Shown: positions 17,780-26,374, counted from the stretch's first letter. The stretch is 64,000 nucleotides of DNA from Streptomyces abyssalis (GCF_001751365.1 NZ_LJGT01000041.1:1685426-1749425); one strand, 5' to 3'. The notes: generated by a model not told the origin, from the letters alone. Numbers and translations are program-made.

Positions 17780-19912
17780 TCAGGCGGGAACGCTGGCGAC
17801 GCCCGGCTCCAGGAAGCGGCGCCCGGTGGCCCGCTCGCTGACACCCTCACGGTCCAGGTACGGGGTGATCCCGCCCAGGTGGAAGGGCCAGCCCGCACCG
17901 GTGATCAGGCACAGGTCGATGTCCTGCGCCTCGGCGACGACGCCCTCGTCGAGCATGAGGCGGACCTCCTGCGCGATGGCGTCCAGCGCCCGTTCGCGGA
18001 CCTGCTCCTCGGTGAGCTGCACATCGCCCGTCTGGAAGAGGGCCTCGACCTCCGGGTCCAGCTCCGGCTTCGCGGAGCCCGGGACGTAGAGGTTGCGCTT
18101 GCCCGCCTCGACGACGCGGCCGAGGTTCTCCGAGACGCCGAAGCGGTCGGGGAAGGCGGAGTGCAGCGTGCCCGAGACGTGGTGCGCGACGGCGGGGCCG
18201 ACCAGTTCCAGCAGCACGATCGGCGACATGGGCAGGCCCAGCGGCGCCAGCGCGCGGTCGGCGACGTCGACAGGGGTGCCCTCGTCGATGGAGCGCAGCA
18301 CCTCGCCGAGGAACCGGGTCAGCACCCGGTTGACGACGAACGCCGGTGCGTCCTTGACCAGGACGGCCGTCTTCTTCAGGGACTTGGCCACGGAGAAGGC
18401 AGTGGCCAGCGAGGCGTCGTCCGTGCGCTCCGCCCGTACGATCTCCAGCAGCGGCAGGATCGCGACGGGGTTGAAGAAGTGGAAGCCCACGACCCGCTCG
18501 GGGTGCTTGAGCTTCGAGGACATCTCCGTGATCGACAGCGAGGAGGTGTTGGTGGCGAGGATGGCGTGCTCCGGCACGACCGCCTCGACCTCCGCGAAGA
18601 TCTTCTGCTTGAGGGACATCTCCTCGAAGACGGCCTCGATGACGAAGTCGGCGTCCGCGAAGGCGGTGGCCTTGTCCAGCGACCCGGTCACCAGCGCCTT
18701 CAACCGGTTCGCCTTGTCCTGGTTGACCCGGCCCTTCAGCAGCAGCTTGTCGATCTCCTCGTGGACGTAGCCGACCCCCTTGTCCACGCGCTCCTGGTCG
18801 ATGTCGGTCAGTACGACCGGCACCTCCAGGCGCCGCGCGAAGAGCATCGCCAGCTGCGAGGCCATCAGCCCGGCGCCCACGACACCGACCTTGGTGACGG
18901 GACGCGCGAGGGACTTGTCCGGAGCGCCGGCCGGACGCTTGGCGCGCTTCTGCACCAGGTTGAACGCGTAGATGCCGCTGCGCAGTTCACCGCCCATGAT
19001 CAGGTCGGCCAGCGCCCTGTCCTCCGCGTCGAAGCCCGCACGCAGATCGCCGCTCTTGGCCGCGGCGACGATGTCGAGCGCGCGGTAGGCGGCGGGGGCC
19101 GCGCCGTGCACCTTGTCGTCCGCGATCTGCTTGCCGCGGGCCACGGCCTGGTCCCACGCCTCGTCACGGTCGACCTCGGGGCGTACGACCTCGATCTCGC
19201 CCTTGAGTACCGCCGCCGTCCAGCGCAGCGACTGCTCCAGGAAGTCGGCGCCCTCGAACAGGGCGTCGGCGATGCCCAGTTCGTAGACCTGCGGGCCCTT
19301 GAGCAGCTTGTTCTGGTTGAGGGAGTTCTCGACGATGACCGAGACGGCACGGTCGGCGCCGATGAGGTTCGGCAGCAGCGCGCAGCCGCCCCAGCCGGGC
19401 ACCAGGCCGAGGAAGACCTCCGGCAGTCCGAAGGCCGGGACGGCCTGCGAGACGGTGCGGTAGGTGCAGTGCAGCCCGACCTCGACGCCGCCCCCCATCG
19501 CGGCGCCGTTGTAGTACGCGAAGGTCGGCACCGCCAGGTCGGCCAGCCGCCGGAAGACCGCGTGGCCGCCCTGCCCGATCGCGAGCGCGTCCTCGTGCTT
19601 CTTCAGCAGCTCGACGCCCTTGAGGTCGGCGCCGACGGCGAAGATGAACGGCTTGCCGGTCAGCCCGACGCCGACGATCTCGCCTTCCCTCGCCTCCTTC
19701 TCGACCTGGTCGATCGCGGCGTTCAGATTGGCGAGCGAAGCCGGCCCGAAGGTCGTTGGCTTGGTGTGGTCGAACCCGTTGTCCAGGGTGATCAGCGCGA
19801 ACCGCCCAACTGCACCGGGCAGTTCGAGATGGCGTACGTGCGCCTGCGTGACGACCTCGTCGGGGAACAGCTCGGCCGCGCCCTTCAGCAACTCGGCGGT
19901 GTTGGTGCTCAC
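17780..19912 (-). CDS. fadB: Fatty-acid oxidation complex alpha subunit (enoyl-CoA hydratase / 3-hydroxyacyl-CoA dehydrogenase)
   Basis: This is a bifunctional beta-oxidation enzyme of 710 aa. The N-terminal crotonase domain has FALITLDNGFDHTKP, an oxyanion-hole YYNGAAMGGGVEVGLH and FLGLVPGWGG. From about residue 330 a Rossmann domain (VGVVGAGLMASQLA) leads into the hydroxyacyl-CoA dehydrogenase, with NTSSLSITEMSS, VGFHFFNPV (catalytic His) and DAPAFVVNRVLTRFL. The GTG start overlaps the fadA stop by 4 bp with GGAG upstream, so the two are translationally coupled. The subunits should form the trifunctional complex. Confidence 0.95.
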   Translation of the reverse strand: MSTNTAELLKGAAELFPDEVVTQAHVRHLELPGAVGRFALITLDNGFDHTKPTTFGPASLANLNAAIDQVEKEAREGEIVGVGLTGKPFIFAVGADLKGVELLKKHEDALAIGQGGHAVFRRLADLAVPTFAYYNGAAMGGGVEVGLHCTYRTVSQAVPAFGLPEVFLGLVPGWGGCALLPNLIGADRAVSVIVENSLNQNKLLKGPQVYELGIADALFEGADFLEQSLRWTAAVLKGEIEVVRPEVDRDEAWDQAVARGKQIADDKVHGAAPAAYRALDIVAAAKSGDLRAGFDAEDRALADLIMGGELRSGIYAFNLVQKRAKRPAGAPDKSLARPVTKVGVVGAGLMASQLAMLFARRLEVPVVLTDIDQERVDKGVGYVHEEIDKLLLKGRVNQDKANRLKALVTGSLDKATAFADADFVIEAVFEEMSLKQKIFAEVEAVVPEHAILATNTSSLSITEMSSKLKHPERVVGFHFFNPVAILPLLEIVRAERTDDASLATAFSVAKSLKKTAVLVKDAPAFVVNRVLTRFLGEVLRSIDEGTPVDVADRALAPLGLPMSPIVLLELVGPAVAHHVSGTLHSAFPDRFGVSENLGRVVEAGKRNLYVPGSAKPELDPEVEALFQTGDVQLTEEQVRERALDAIAQEVRLMLDEGVVAEAQDIDLCLITGAGWPFHLGGITPYLDREGVSERATGRRFLEPGVASVPA

Positions 19913-21132
19913 TTGCCTGCTCCCTCGCTCCAGTTGGGGTTCTCCCAGATGACGGTTCCGCCCATGCCGAAGCCGACACACATCGTCGTCAGCCCGTACC
20001 GCACGTGCGGCTGCTCCTCGAACTGCCGGGCGAGCTGCGTCATCAGGCGCACGCCGGAGGAGGCCAGCGGGTGACCGTAGGCGATCGCGCCGCCGTACTG
20101 GTTGACGCGCGGGTCGTCGTCGGCGATGCCGTAGTGGTCCAGCAGCGCGAGCACCTGCACCGCGAAGGCCTCGTTGACCTCGAAGAGGCCGATGTCGTCG
20201 ATCGACAGCCCCGCCTTGGCGAGTGCCTTCTGCGTGGACGGGACGGGCCCGACGCCCATGACCTCCGGCTCGACACCGGCGAAGGCGTAGCTGACCAGCC
20301 GCATCCTGACCGGCAGCCCCATCTCCTGCGCGAAGTCCTCGGCGGCGATCAGCGAGGCGGTGGCGCCGTCGTTGAGACCGGCGGCGTTGCCCGGCGTGAC
20401 ACGGCCGTGCGGGCGGAAGGGAGTCTTGAGCCCGGCGAGGGACTCCAGCGTGGTGCCCGGACGCATCGGCTCATCCTGCGTCGCGAGACCCCAACCGGTC
20501 TCGCCGGCCTCGTCGTTCGTACGGCGGATCGAGACCGGCACCAGGTCCTGCTGGATCTTGCCGTTGGCGTACGCCTTCGCGGCCTTCTCCTGGCTGTTCA
20601 CCGCGTACTCGTCGGCGCGCTGCTTGGTCAGGTGGGGGAAGCGGTCGTGAAGGTTCTCCGCCGTCATGCCCATGAACAGCGCGGACTGGTCGACCAGCTT
20701 CTCCGATACGAAGCGCGGGTTCGGGTCGACGGCCTCACCCATCGGGTGACGGCCCATGTGCTCGACGCCGCCGGCGAGCACGACGTCGTACGCGCCGAAG
20801 GAGATGGAACCGGCGGTGCTGGTCACCGCCGTCATCGCGCCGGCGCACATGCGGTCGATCGAATAGCCGGGGACGGTGTTCGGCAGCCCGGCGAGGATGC
20901 CGGCGGTGCGTCCCAGGGTCAGGCCCTGGTCGCCGATCTGGGTGGTGGCGGCGACGGCCACCTCGTCGATGCGCTCCGGCGGCAGGTCCGGGTTACGGCG
21001 CAGCAGTTCGCGGATGCACTTCACGACCAGGTCGTCTGCCCTGGTCTCGTGATAGATGCCCTTGGGGCCCGCCTTGCCGAACGGTGTGCGGACGCCGTCG
21101 ACGAAGACGACGTCCCTAGCGGTACGAGGCAC
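19909..21132 (-). CDS. fadA: Acetyl-CoA acyltransferase (thiolase), beta subunit
   Basis: This 407-aa thiolase cleaves 3-ketoacyl-CoA in the last step of beta-oxidation. The nucleophilic cysteine lies in YSIDRMCAGAMTAV. The C-terminal motifs are EVNEAFAVQVLAL, YGGAIAYGHPLASSG and the second catalytic cysteine in LTTMCVGFGMGG. The GTG start follows GGAGGAG. It is the first gene of fadA-fadB; the order and the 4-bp overlap indicate one transcript. Upstream lies the interrupted small membrane-protein gene in the same orientation. Confidence 0.95.
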   Translation of the reverse strand: MPRTARDVVFVDGVRTPFGKAGPKGIYHETRADDLVVKCIRELLRRNPDLPPERIDEVAVAATTQIGDQGLTLGRTAGILAGLPNTVPGYSIDRMCAGAMTAVTSTAGSISFGAYDVVLAGGVEHMGRHPMGEAVDPNPRFVSEKLVDQSALFMGMTAENLHDRFPHLTKQRADEYAVNSQEKAAKAYANGKIQQDLVPVSIRRTNDEAGETGWGLATQDEPMRPGTTLESLAGLKTPFRPHGRVTPGNAAGLNDGATASLIAAEDFAQEMGLPVRMRLVSYAFAGVEPEVMGVGPVPSTQKALAKAGLSIDDIGLFEVNEAFAVQVLALLDHYGIADDDPRVNQYGGAIAYGHPLASSGVRLMTQLARQFEEQPHVRYGLTTMCVGFGMGGTVIWENPNWSEGAGK

Positions 21133-21243
21133 TTTGGCTCTCCTCCAGGTGCGGTGCAGTTACGCCGTACGGCGCGCTTCCCACAAGCCATGCTACCCGT
21201 GGGTAACTGAGGGGCAAGGCCGGTTCCGGGGGAGGGGCACACG

Positions 21244-21794
21244 TCACATCCGGCAGCCCCGGCGCCGTCCCCGCAGACGAAGACGCAGCCGGTCCGCCTC
21301 GCCCGGCCGCCCGCCGGGCGAGGGTGCCGGAGCCTTGCGCTCCGCCTGCGCCAGGATCTCGACCGCGGAGTCGTGCGCGGTGACACGGAAGGCCTCGGGC
21401 GTGTCCGCAGAGTCCCTCCCCCAGACTCCGTCTGGGAGGTGCCCCCAGGGCCGCGGGTCCTGGCACGCGCGCTCTCCCCCGCTTCGATGGAGGTGCCCCC
21501 AGCGTTGTCGGTCGTCGGCGCAGCCCGCTGCGCTCTCGCCCCCTGGGCCGGTCGGCCCGGGGTGGTACCCCCGCCCTCCGCCTTGCGATCACACGCACCA
21601 GACCCCGCGGCCCCCGCCCTGACGGGCGGACGACGCTACTTTGCGGACACGCCCTCATCGTGAGCGGCCGGCGCGGCCCGGAGGGCTCCGCCGGCGAGAC
21701 CACGCCGGCGGACGACCGCCGCCAGCCAGGCGAAGAACCCCAGGACCGCGGCGAGTACCCCGGCCGTCACCAGGTACGGGAGCCAGTCACCCAT
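21244..21794 (-). pseudogene. Small one-span membrane protein gene interrupted by a 258-bp insertion
   Basis: The 5' part starts at ATG 21794 and reads MGDWLPYLVTAGVLAAV, a single membrane span (GFFAWLAAVV), RRRGLAGGALRAA and PAAHD. It then enters the inserted element and stops after VSAK. The 3' part resumes beyond the element as EAFRVTAHDSAVEILAQAERK and ends at 21244-21246. Removing the element and one GA duplicate restores a continuous 96-codon frame across the join (...AHD-EAFRV...). I recall similar small proteins next to RNase D and whiI in other Streptomyces. The present 51-aa product keeps only the membrane anchor. It starts 16 bp after the rnd stop, so it was probably co-transcribed with rnd. 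Confidence 0.75.
21397..21654. mobile_element. MITE-like non-autonomous insertion, 258 bp
   Basis: The terminal inverted repeats are GGGCGTGTCCGCA on the left (21397-21409) and its exact complement on the right (21642-21654); similarity extends to 16 of 17 bases. The element is flanked by GA on the target strand at 21655-21656 and again at 21395-21396, a possible 2-bp duplication. It has no transposase. Inside are hairpin modules CTCCCCCAG...GGAGGTGCCCCCA at 21416-21447 and 21474-21501, plus a further GC hairpin near 21540-21563. It lies within the coding sequence of the small membrane-protein gene. The ends resemble, by eye, those of Streptomyces IS5-type elements. Confidence 0.75.
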
Positions 21795-21809
21795 GGGACG
21801 CCCGGCTTC

Positions 21810-23087
21810 CTACTCGGAGGGAGCGGGCGTCGCCAGGGCCTCGGTCAGCAGCGTCGCCGTCTGCTCGATCTGCCACTCGCGTGCGCCGAGCGCACGCAGC
21901 GCGGAGACGACCTCCGGCTCCGTACGCGCACGCGGCGGCTGCCAGCACAGCCGCCTCACCGTGTCCGGAGTCAGCAGGTTCTCCTGCGGCATGGAGAGCT
22001 CCTCCGCGCGTGCGGTGACCGCCGCACGCGCCGCCGCCAGCCGGGCGGCGGCCGCCGGGTCCTTGTCGGCCCACGAACGCGGCGGAGGCGGGCCGTTCGT
22101 CACCTGGCTCTGCTGCGGAAGAGCCGATTCCGGCAGCGCCTTCGCCTTGTCGACGGCCGCCTGCCAGTGGTCGAGCTGCTTGCGTCCCATCCGGTGCCCG
22201 AACCCCGGCAGGGCCGAGAGGGCACGCGCGTCCGACGGCAGCGCCAGGGCCGCCTCCACCACCGCAGAGTCCGAGAGCACCTTGCCGGGCGAGACGTCCC
22301 GCTTCTGCGCGATCTTGTCCCTGGCCGTCCACAGCTCCCGTACGACGGCCATCTGACGGCGCCGCCGCACCTTGTGCATCCCGGAGGTGCGCCGCCAGGG
22401 GTCCTTGCGGGGAGGCGCCGGGGGCGCGGAGGCGATGGCCTCGAACTCCTGCCGCGCCCAGGCCAGCTTGCCCTGCCGCTCCAGCTCCTCCTCCAGCGCG
22501 TCCCGGAGGTCGATCAGCAGCTCGACGTCCAGCGCCGCGTAGTGCAGCCACGGCTCCGGGAGCGGACGGGTGGACCAGTCGACGGCGGAGTGGCCCTTCT
22601 CCAGTGCGTAACCGAGCAGGTTCTCCACCATCGCGCCCAGCCCGACCCGCGCGTACCCGGCGAGCCGTCCCGCGAGCTCGGTGTCGAACAGTCGCCGGGG
22701 CACCATGCCTATCTCACGCAGACACGGCAGGTCCTGGGTGGCGGCGTGCAGGACCCACTCGGAGTCGGCGAGTACGGAACCCAGCCCCGTCAGGTCCGGG
22801 CAGCCCACGGGGTCCACCAGGGCGCTGCCCGCGCCCTCGCGCCGCAGCTGTACGAGATACGCCCGCTGTCCGTAGCGGTAACCGGAAGCCCGTTCCGCGT
22901 CCACGGCGACCGGGCCCGTGCCGGCGGCGAAGGCAGCGATGATCTCTGCCAGGCCCGTCTCGTCCCCCGTCACAGGTGGAACGCCCTCGCGGGGCTCCAG
23001 CAGGGGGACCGGCGCCTGACCAGAGTCCGGGCCCTCGTCGGGGGCCTTAGCTGGCTTTGCTGATGCGGTTTCTCGGGCGTCGGTCAC
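21810..23087 (-). CDS. rnd: Ribonuclease D-type 3'-5' exonuclease
   Basis: This is a DEDDy-family 3'-5' exoribonuclease of about 425 aa. The catalytic residues are visible as VAVDAERASGY (Asp, Glu), HAATQDLPCLREIG (Asp) and HYAALDVELLIDL (Tyr, Asp). A C-terminal HRDC-type helical domain follows (about 220-300), plus a third helical region ending in TLLTEALATPAPSE. The N-terminal 30 residues are Ala/Pro-rich. The GTG start lacks a clear ribosome-binding site; TACCCT ends 6 nt upstream on this strand, so it may be leaderless. It heads a transcript that continues into the interrupted small membrane gene. It probably acts in tRNA 3' trimming or RNA turnover. Confidence 0.88.
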   Translation of the reverse strand: MTDARETASAKPAKAPDEGPDSGQAPVPLLEPREGVPPVTGDETGLAEIIAAFAAGTGPVAVDAERASGYRYGQRAYLVQLRREGAGSALVDPVGCPDLTGLGSVLADSEWVLHAATQDLPCLREIGMVPRRLFDTELAGRLAGYARVGLGAMVENLLGYALEKGHSAVDWSTRPLPEPWLHYAALDVELLIDLRDALEEELERQGKLAWARQEFEAIASAPPAPPRKDPWRRTSGMHKVRRRRQMAVVRELWTARDKIAQKRDVSPGKVLSDSAVVEAALALPSDARALSALPGFGHRMGRKQLDHWQAAVDKAKALPESALPQQSQVTNGPPPPRSWADKDPAAAARLAAARAAVTARAEELSMPQENLLTPDTVRRLCWQPPRARTEPEVVSALRALGAREWQIEQTATLLTEALATPAPSE

Positions 23088-23213
23088 CGGTCAAGGGTAG
23101 CTGCGGGAAGCGGGTGGTTGTCCGAATGTCCGGGCAGACAGTTGCCCGTGGCACCGGAATATCCGCCGGTGCCTCCGGCAGTGGCCACGCGGTCGTCACG
23201 GCCGCGGCACACA

Positions 23214-23252
23214 CGAGGCGCCCGCCGGCTGTGCTTGCCGGCGGGCGCCTCG
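23214..23252 (-). terminator. Terminator after whiI
   Basis: A perfect 16-bp stem (CGAGGCGCCCGCCGGC and complement) with a 7-nt loop ends 29 bp downstream of the whiI stop. It separates whiI from rnd. Confidence 0.85.
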
Positions 23253-23280
23253 AAGGTGTGGGGGAGGAGGGGCCCCGCGA

Positions 23281-23955
23281 TCAGTGGATGATGCCCGTGC
23301 GAAGCGCCACGGCGACCATGCCCGCGCGGTCACCGGTGCCCAACTTGCGGGCGATACGGGCCAGATGAGACTTCACCGTGAGGGCGGAGAGGCCCATGGA
23401 CACGCCGATCGCCTTGTTGGACTGGCCCTCCGCAACCAGCCGCAGCACCTCGACCTCGCGGCCCGACAGCTCACGCTGGCCGCCGGGGTGCCCCGGCCCG
23501 CCCGGGCCGCCGCCGGGGCGGCGGTGCATGCGCGCCGCCGCGGCACCGATGGGGGCCGCGCCGTGGCGTGTGGGCATGGCGCCCAGGTTGTTGCGGGTGC
23601 CGGTGACGACGTAGCCCTTGACGCCGCCCGCGAGGGCGTTGCGTACGGCGCCGATGTCGTCGGCTGCGGAGAGGGCCAGGCCGTTCGGCCAGCCCGCGGC
23701 GCGGGTCTCGGACAGCAGGCTGAGGCCCGAGCCGTCCGGGAGGTGGACGTCGGCCACGCAGATGTCGCGTGGATTGCCGACTCGGGGACGTGCCTCCGCG
23801 ATCGACGACGCCTCGATGACATCCCGTACGCCGAGAGCCCAGAGATGTCGGGTCACGGTGGAACGGACGCGGGGGTCGGCCACGACGACCATGGCCGTCG
23901 GCTTGTTCGGGCGGTAGGCGACCAGGCTTGTGGGGTGCTCAAGAAGAACAGACAC
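23281..23955 (-). CDS. whiI: Orphan atypical response regulator WhiI (sporulation)
   Basis: This is a LuxR/NarL-type regulator of 224 aa. The N-terminal receiver-like domain contains AMVVVADPRVRSTVTRHL and the potential acceptor Asp in CVADVHLPDGSG, but lacks the normal acidic pair. The C-terminal helix-turn-helix is ELSGREVEVLRLVAEGQSNKAIGVSMGLSALTVKSHLARI in outline. A Gly/Pro-rich linker (about 140-160) joins them. GTG start with CGGAGG upstream. No histidine kinase is adjacent. In S. coelicolor WhiI is required for sporulation septation and works as a heterodimer with BldM. The identification rests on overall resemblance and on its place between rnd and the DUF3000-hemE pair. Confidence 0.88.
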   Translation of the reverse strand: MSVLLEHPTSLVAYRPNKPTAMVVVADPRVRSTVTRHLWALGVRDVIEASSIAEARPRVGNPRDICVADVHLPDGSGLSLLSETRAAGWPNGLALSAADDIGAVRNALAGGVKGYVVTGTRNNLGAMPTRHGAAPIGAAAARMHRRPGGGPGGPGHPGGQRELSGREVEVLRLVAEGQSNKAIGVSMGLSALTVKSHLARIARKLGTGDRAGMVAVALRTGIIH

Positions 23956-24175
23956 CGGGCCTCCGAGGGCTGGCTGCGGACGGAACGATTCCGGTGACCG
24001 TGCGGGGTGAGCCGGGGAGTTCCGTGTGGAAGGGTCATAGACTCCTTCGGCAGGTCGGGGGCCCTGCTTTAGGGAATGATCACCAATTGATGACCGATAT
24101 TTCCCGAATCGGACAGTCGCTCGACATGGCCTCTCATGGGCCCGTTGCGGGCGCGGCGGAGCTCTGCCGTGGAGT

Positions 24176-24219
24176 GGTCATGGCCTCCGGTCATGGGCCG
24201 GTCATGGGGCCGGTCATGG
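24176..24219. repeat. Four GGTCATGG repeats upstream of whiI
   Basis: GGTCATGG recurs at 24176, 24189, 24200 and 24212, spaced 13, 11 and 12 bp, about one helical turn apart. The cluster lies 220-264 bp upstream of the whiI start and just beyond the 3' end of the DUF3000 gene. Nothing else is evident in the gap 23956-24252 apart from an AT-richer stretch near 24070-24110 that may hold the whiI promoter. Confidence 0.45.
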
Positions 24220-24252
24220 ACAGGCCGTGGGGAAGCCGGGGCGGGGAATGCG

Positions 24253-24921
24253 TCAGAGAGGCTGCGGGCCGCGCCGCTTGGGCAGCGAGACGACGGAGCT
24301 TCCGTCCCCGGACTCCGGCGGCAGTCCCGCGCACTGGCACAGCAGCTCGGACCAGGCGGTGAGATGGACGGACAGGTCGGGCAGGGCGTCCGGCGCCGCC
24401 GGATCGTCGGGGCGCGGGGTCCAGCTGGCGCGGATCTCCAGCTCCGTCTGCGGCGGGCGCTCGTCGAGGCCGCCGAAGTAGGAGGAACCGGAGCGGGTGA
24501 CCGTACCGCTGGAATCCGAGTACGCGGCGGACTGCGCCTCGAGCGCACCCGTCAGCCATGACCAGGTGACCTCGGGCAGCAGCGGATCGCCGGCCATCTC
24601 CGGCTCCAGATCCGTGCGGGCGAGGGTGACGACGCGGAACGTGCCCTGCCAGGACTCCTGACCGGAGGGGTCGTGGAGCAGCACGAAGCGGCCGTCAGCG
24701 AGCTCCGCCGAGTCGTCCTCGGGGTCCATGACCGCCGCCGACAGCGCGCACGAGAAAGGGGCGAGGCGTTTGGGCGCGGGAAGCGCGGAGAGCTGCACCT
24801 CCGGCCTGGTGTGTGCGGCGTCCAGGGCCGCCATCGCACGCTGAAAGGGCAGCGGGGCTCCTTCGCCTCCGCCGCCCGGGCTGCCGGAGCCCTCCGTCAT
24901 CCTTGGTCGCGCCGCTGCCAT
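24253..24921 (-). CDS. DUF3000 family protein
   Basis: This is a conserved actinobacterial protein of unknown function, about 222 aa. A Gly/Ser-rich N-terminus is followed by PLPFQRAMAALDAAHTRPEVQL, then a mainly beta domain (FVLLHDPSGQESWQGTFRVVTLAR, WSWLTGALEAQSAAY, ELEIRASWTPR) and a Pro/Lys-rich tail. It has no signal peptide or membrane span. ATG 24921 has no ribosome-binding site; TACTCT ends 8 nt upstream, consistent with a leaderless message. The internal ATG 24900 is an alternative. It is divergent from hemE, and its 3' end lies upstream of whiI. The family name is recalled from sequence similarity; the role is unknown. Confidence 0.8.
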   Translation of the reverse strand: MAAARPRMTEGSGSPGGGGEGAPLPFQRAMAALDAAHTRPEVQLSALPAPKRLAPFSCALSAAVMDPEDDSAELADGRFVLLHDPSGQESWQGTFRVVTLARTDLEPEMAGDPLLPEVTWSWLTGALEAQSAAYSDSSGTVTRSGSSYFGGLDERPPQTELEIRASWTPRPDDPAAPDALPDLSVHLTAWSELLCQCAGLPPESGDGSSVVSLPKRRGPQPL

Positions 24922-25186
24922 GGGGCGCAAGAGTAGGGCGAGCGGGAGGCACAGACCGGTAGGGACACTCGCAAGTGGCCGAAGAGCGGTGGGTGTTGAA
25001 GAAGCGGAGGCGCTCGCAGCGCGGTCAGGGAGAGGATCGCGGCCGGGTGGCTGCCGAGATTGGCTGACAACTGACGGCTCGTGACAGCCGTACGGCGCCC
25101 GCCGGAGCGGAAGGGGAAGAGAGCCGCACGCCCCCGTGCCACCTCGGCTGTCAATTGCCTCCACCGGGCGTGGGAGACTGCGGTGC

Positions 25187-26254
25187 GTGAGTGCCAACGA
25201 CCCCCAGCCGGGCAAGCCGACCGACCTGCACGACTCCGCCTTTCTCAGGGCGTGCCGCCGGGAGGCGGTGCCGCACACGCCGGTGTGGTTCATGCGGCAG
25301 GCCGGGCGCTCGCTGCCGGAGTACCGGAAGGTGCGAGAGGGCATCGCGATGCTCGACTCCTGCATGCGTCCGGACCTGGTCACGGAGATCACGCTGCAGC
25401 CGGTGCGCCGCCACGGCGTCGACGCCGCGATCTACTTCAGCGACATCGTCGTACCGCTGAAGGCCATCGGGATCGACCTCGACATCAAGCCGGGCGTCGG
25501 GCCCGTCGTGGAGGAGCCCGTCCGTACACGAGCGGACCTGGACCGGCTTCGGCCCCTCGAACCGGACGACGTCGGGTACGTGACGGAGGCCGTGCGGCTG
25601 CTCACCGCGGAACTCGGCGCCACGCCTCTCATCGGCTTCGCCGGGGCCCCGTTCACCCTGGCCAGCTACCTCGTCGAGGGCGGGCCCTCACGCAACCACG
25701 AGCGCACCAAGGCGCTGATGTACGGCGATCCCGAGCTGTGGGCCGCGCTTCTGGACCGGCTGGCGGTCATCACCTCCACGTTCCTGAAGGTGCAGATCGA
25801 GGCCGGGGCATCGGCCGTGCAGCTCTTCGACTCCTGGGCCGGCGCCCTCTCCGAGGCCGACTACCGGCTCTCCGTCATGCCCGCCTCGGAGAAGGTCTTC
25901 GCGAGCGTGGCGCACTACGGCGTGCCCCGTATCCACTTCGGCGTCGGTACCGGCGAACTGCTCGGTGCCATGGGCGAGGCGGGCGCGGACGTCGTCGGGG
26001 CGGACTGGCGTGTGCCGCTGGGCGAGGCGGCCCGGCGGGTGGGACCGGGGAAGGCGGTGCAGGGGAACCTGGACCCGGCGGTGCTGTTCGCGCCGCGGGA
26101 GGCCGTCGAGGTGCAGGCACGGCGGGTGCTGGACGACGCGCGTGGTCTGGAGGGGCACATCTTCAACCTCGGGCACGGCGTGCTGCCCGAGACGGATCCG
26201 GATGCGCTGACCAGGCTGGTGGGGTACGTGCATGAGCAGACGGCGGGCAGCTGA
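25187..26254 (+). CDS. hemE: Uroporphyrinogen decarboxylase
   Basis: This enzyme converts uroporphyrinogen III to coproporphyrinogen III in heme synthesis; about 355 aa. The N-terminal signature FMRQAGRSLPEYRKVR and the second signature GFAGAPFTLASYLVEGG are both present, with QLFDSWAGALS and HFGVGTGELL later. The GTG start was chosen over an upstream in-frame ATG (25136) because family members begin close to this point; GGGAG lies 10 nt upstream. It is separated from hemG and hemQ by a convergent flavoprotein gene, and an unusual heptamer array follows directly after its stop. Confidence 0.96.
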   Translation: MSANDPQPGKPTDLHDSAFLRACRREAVPHTPVWFMRQAGRSLPEYRKVREGIAMLDSCMRPDLVTEITLQPVRRHGVDAAIYFSDIVVPLKAIGIDLDIKPGVGPVVEEPVRTRADLDRLRPLEPDDVGYVTEAVRLLTAELGATPLIGFAGAPFTLASYLVEGGPSRNHERTKALMYGDPELWAALLDRLAVITSTFLKVQIEAGASAVQLFDSWAGALSEADYRLSVMPASEKVFASVAHYGVPRIHFGVGTGELLGAMGEAGADVVGADWRVPLGEAARRVGPGKAVQGNLDPAVLFAPREAVEVQARRVLDDARGLEGHIFNLGHGVLPETDPDALTRLVGYVHEQTAGS

Positions 26255-26283
26255 CGGATAACAGCTGACAGAAGCCGACGATT

Positions 26284-26374
26284 GTCAGCTGTCAGCTGTC
26301 AGCTGTCAGCTGTCAGCTGTCAGCCGTTATCCGTTATCCGTTATCCGTTATCCGTCAGCCGTCAGCCGTCAGCC
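26284..26374. repeat. Thirteen-unit heptamer tandem array between hemE and the flavoprotein gene
   Basis: There are 13 contiguous 7-bp units: five GTCAGCT, one GTCAGCC, four GTTATCC and three GTCAGCC. The last unit contains the stop codon of the convergent flavoprotein gene. Inverted copies of the same words lie just upstream at 26250-26270, so CAGCTGACA (26262-26270) can pair with TGTCAGCTG (26283-26291) and GCTGACGGATAAC (26250-26262) with units at 26347-26359. The array may act as a convergent terminator and should be prone to slippage. Confidence 0.95.

Noticed and set aside
26284..26374. CRISPR array
   Set aside because: The units are 7 bp with no spacers. It is a simple tandem repeat.
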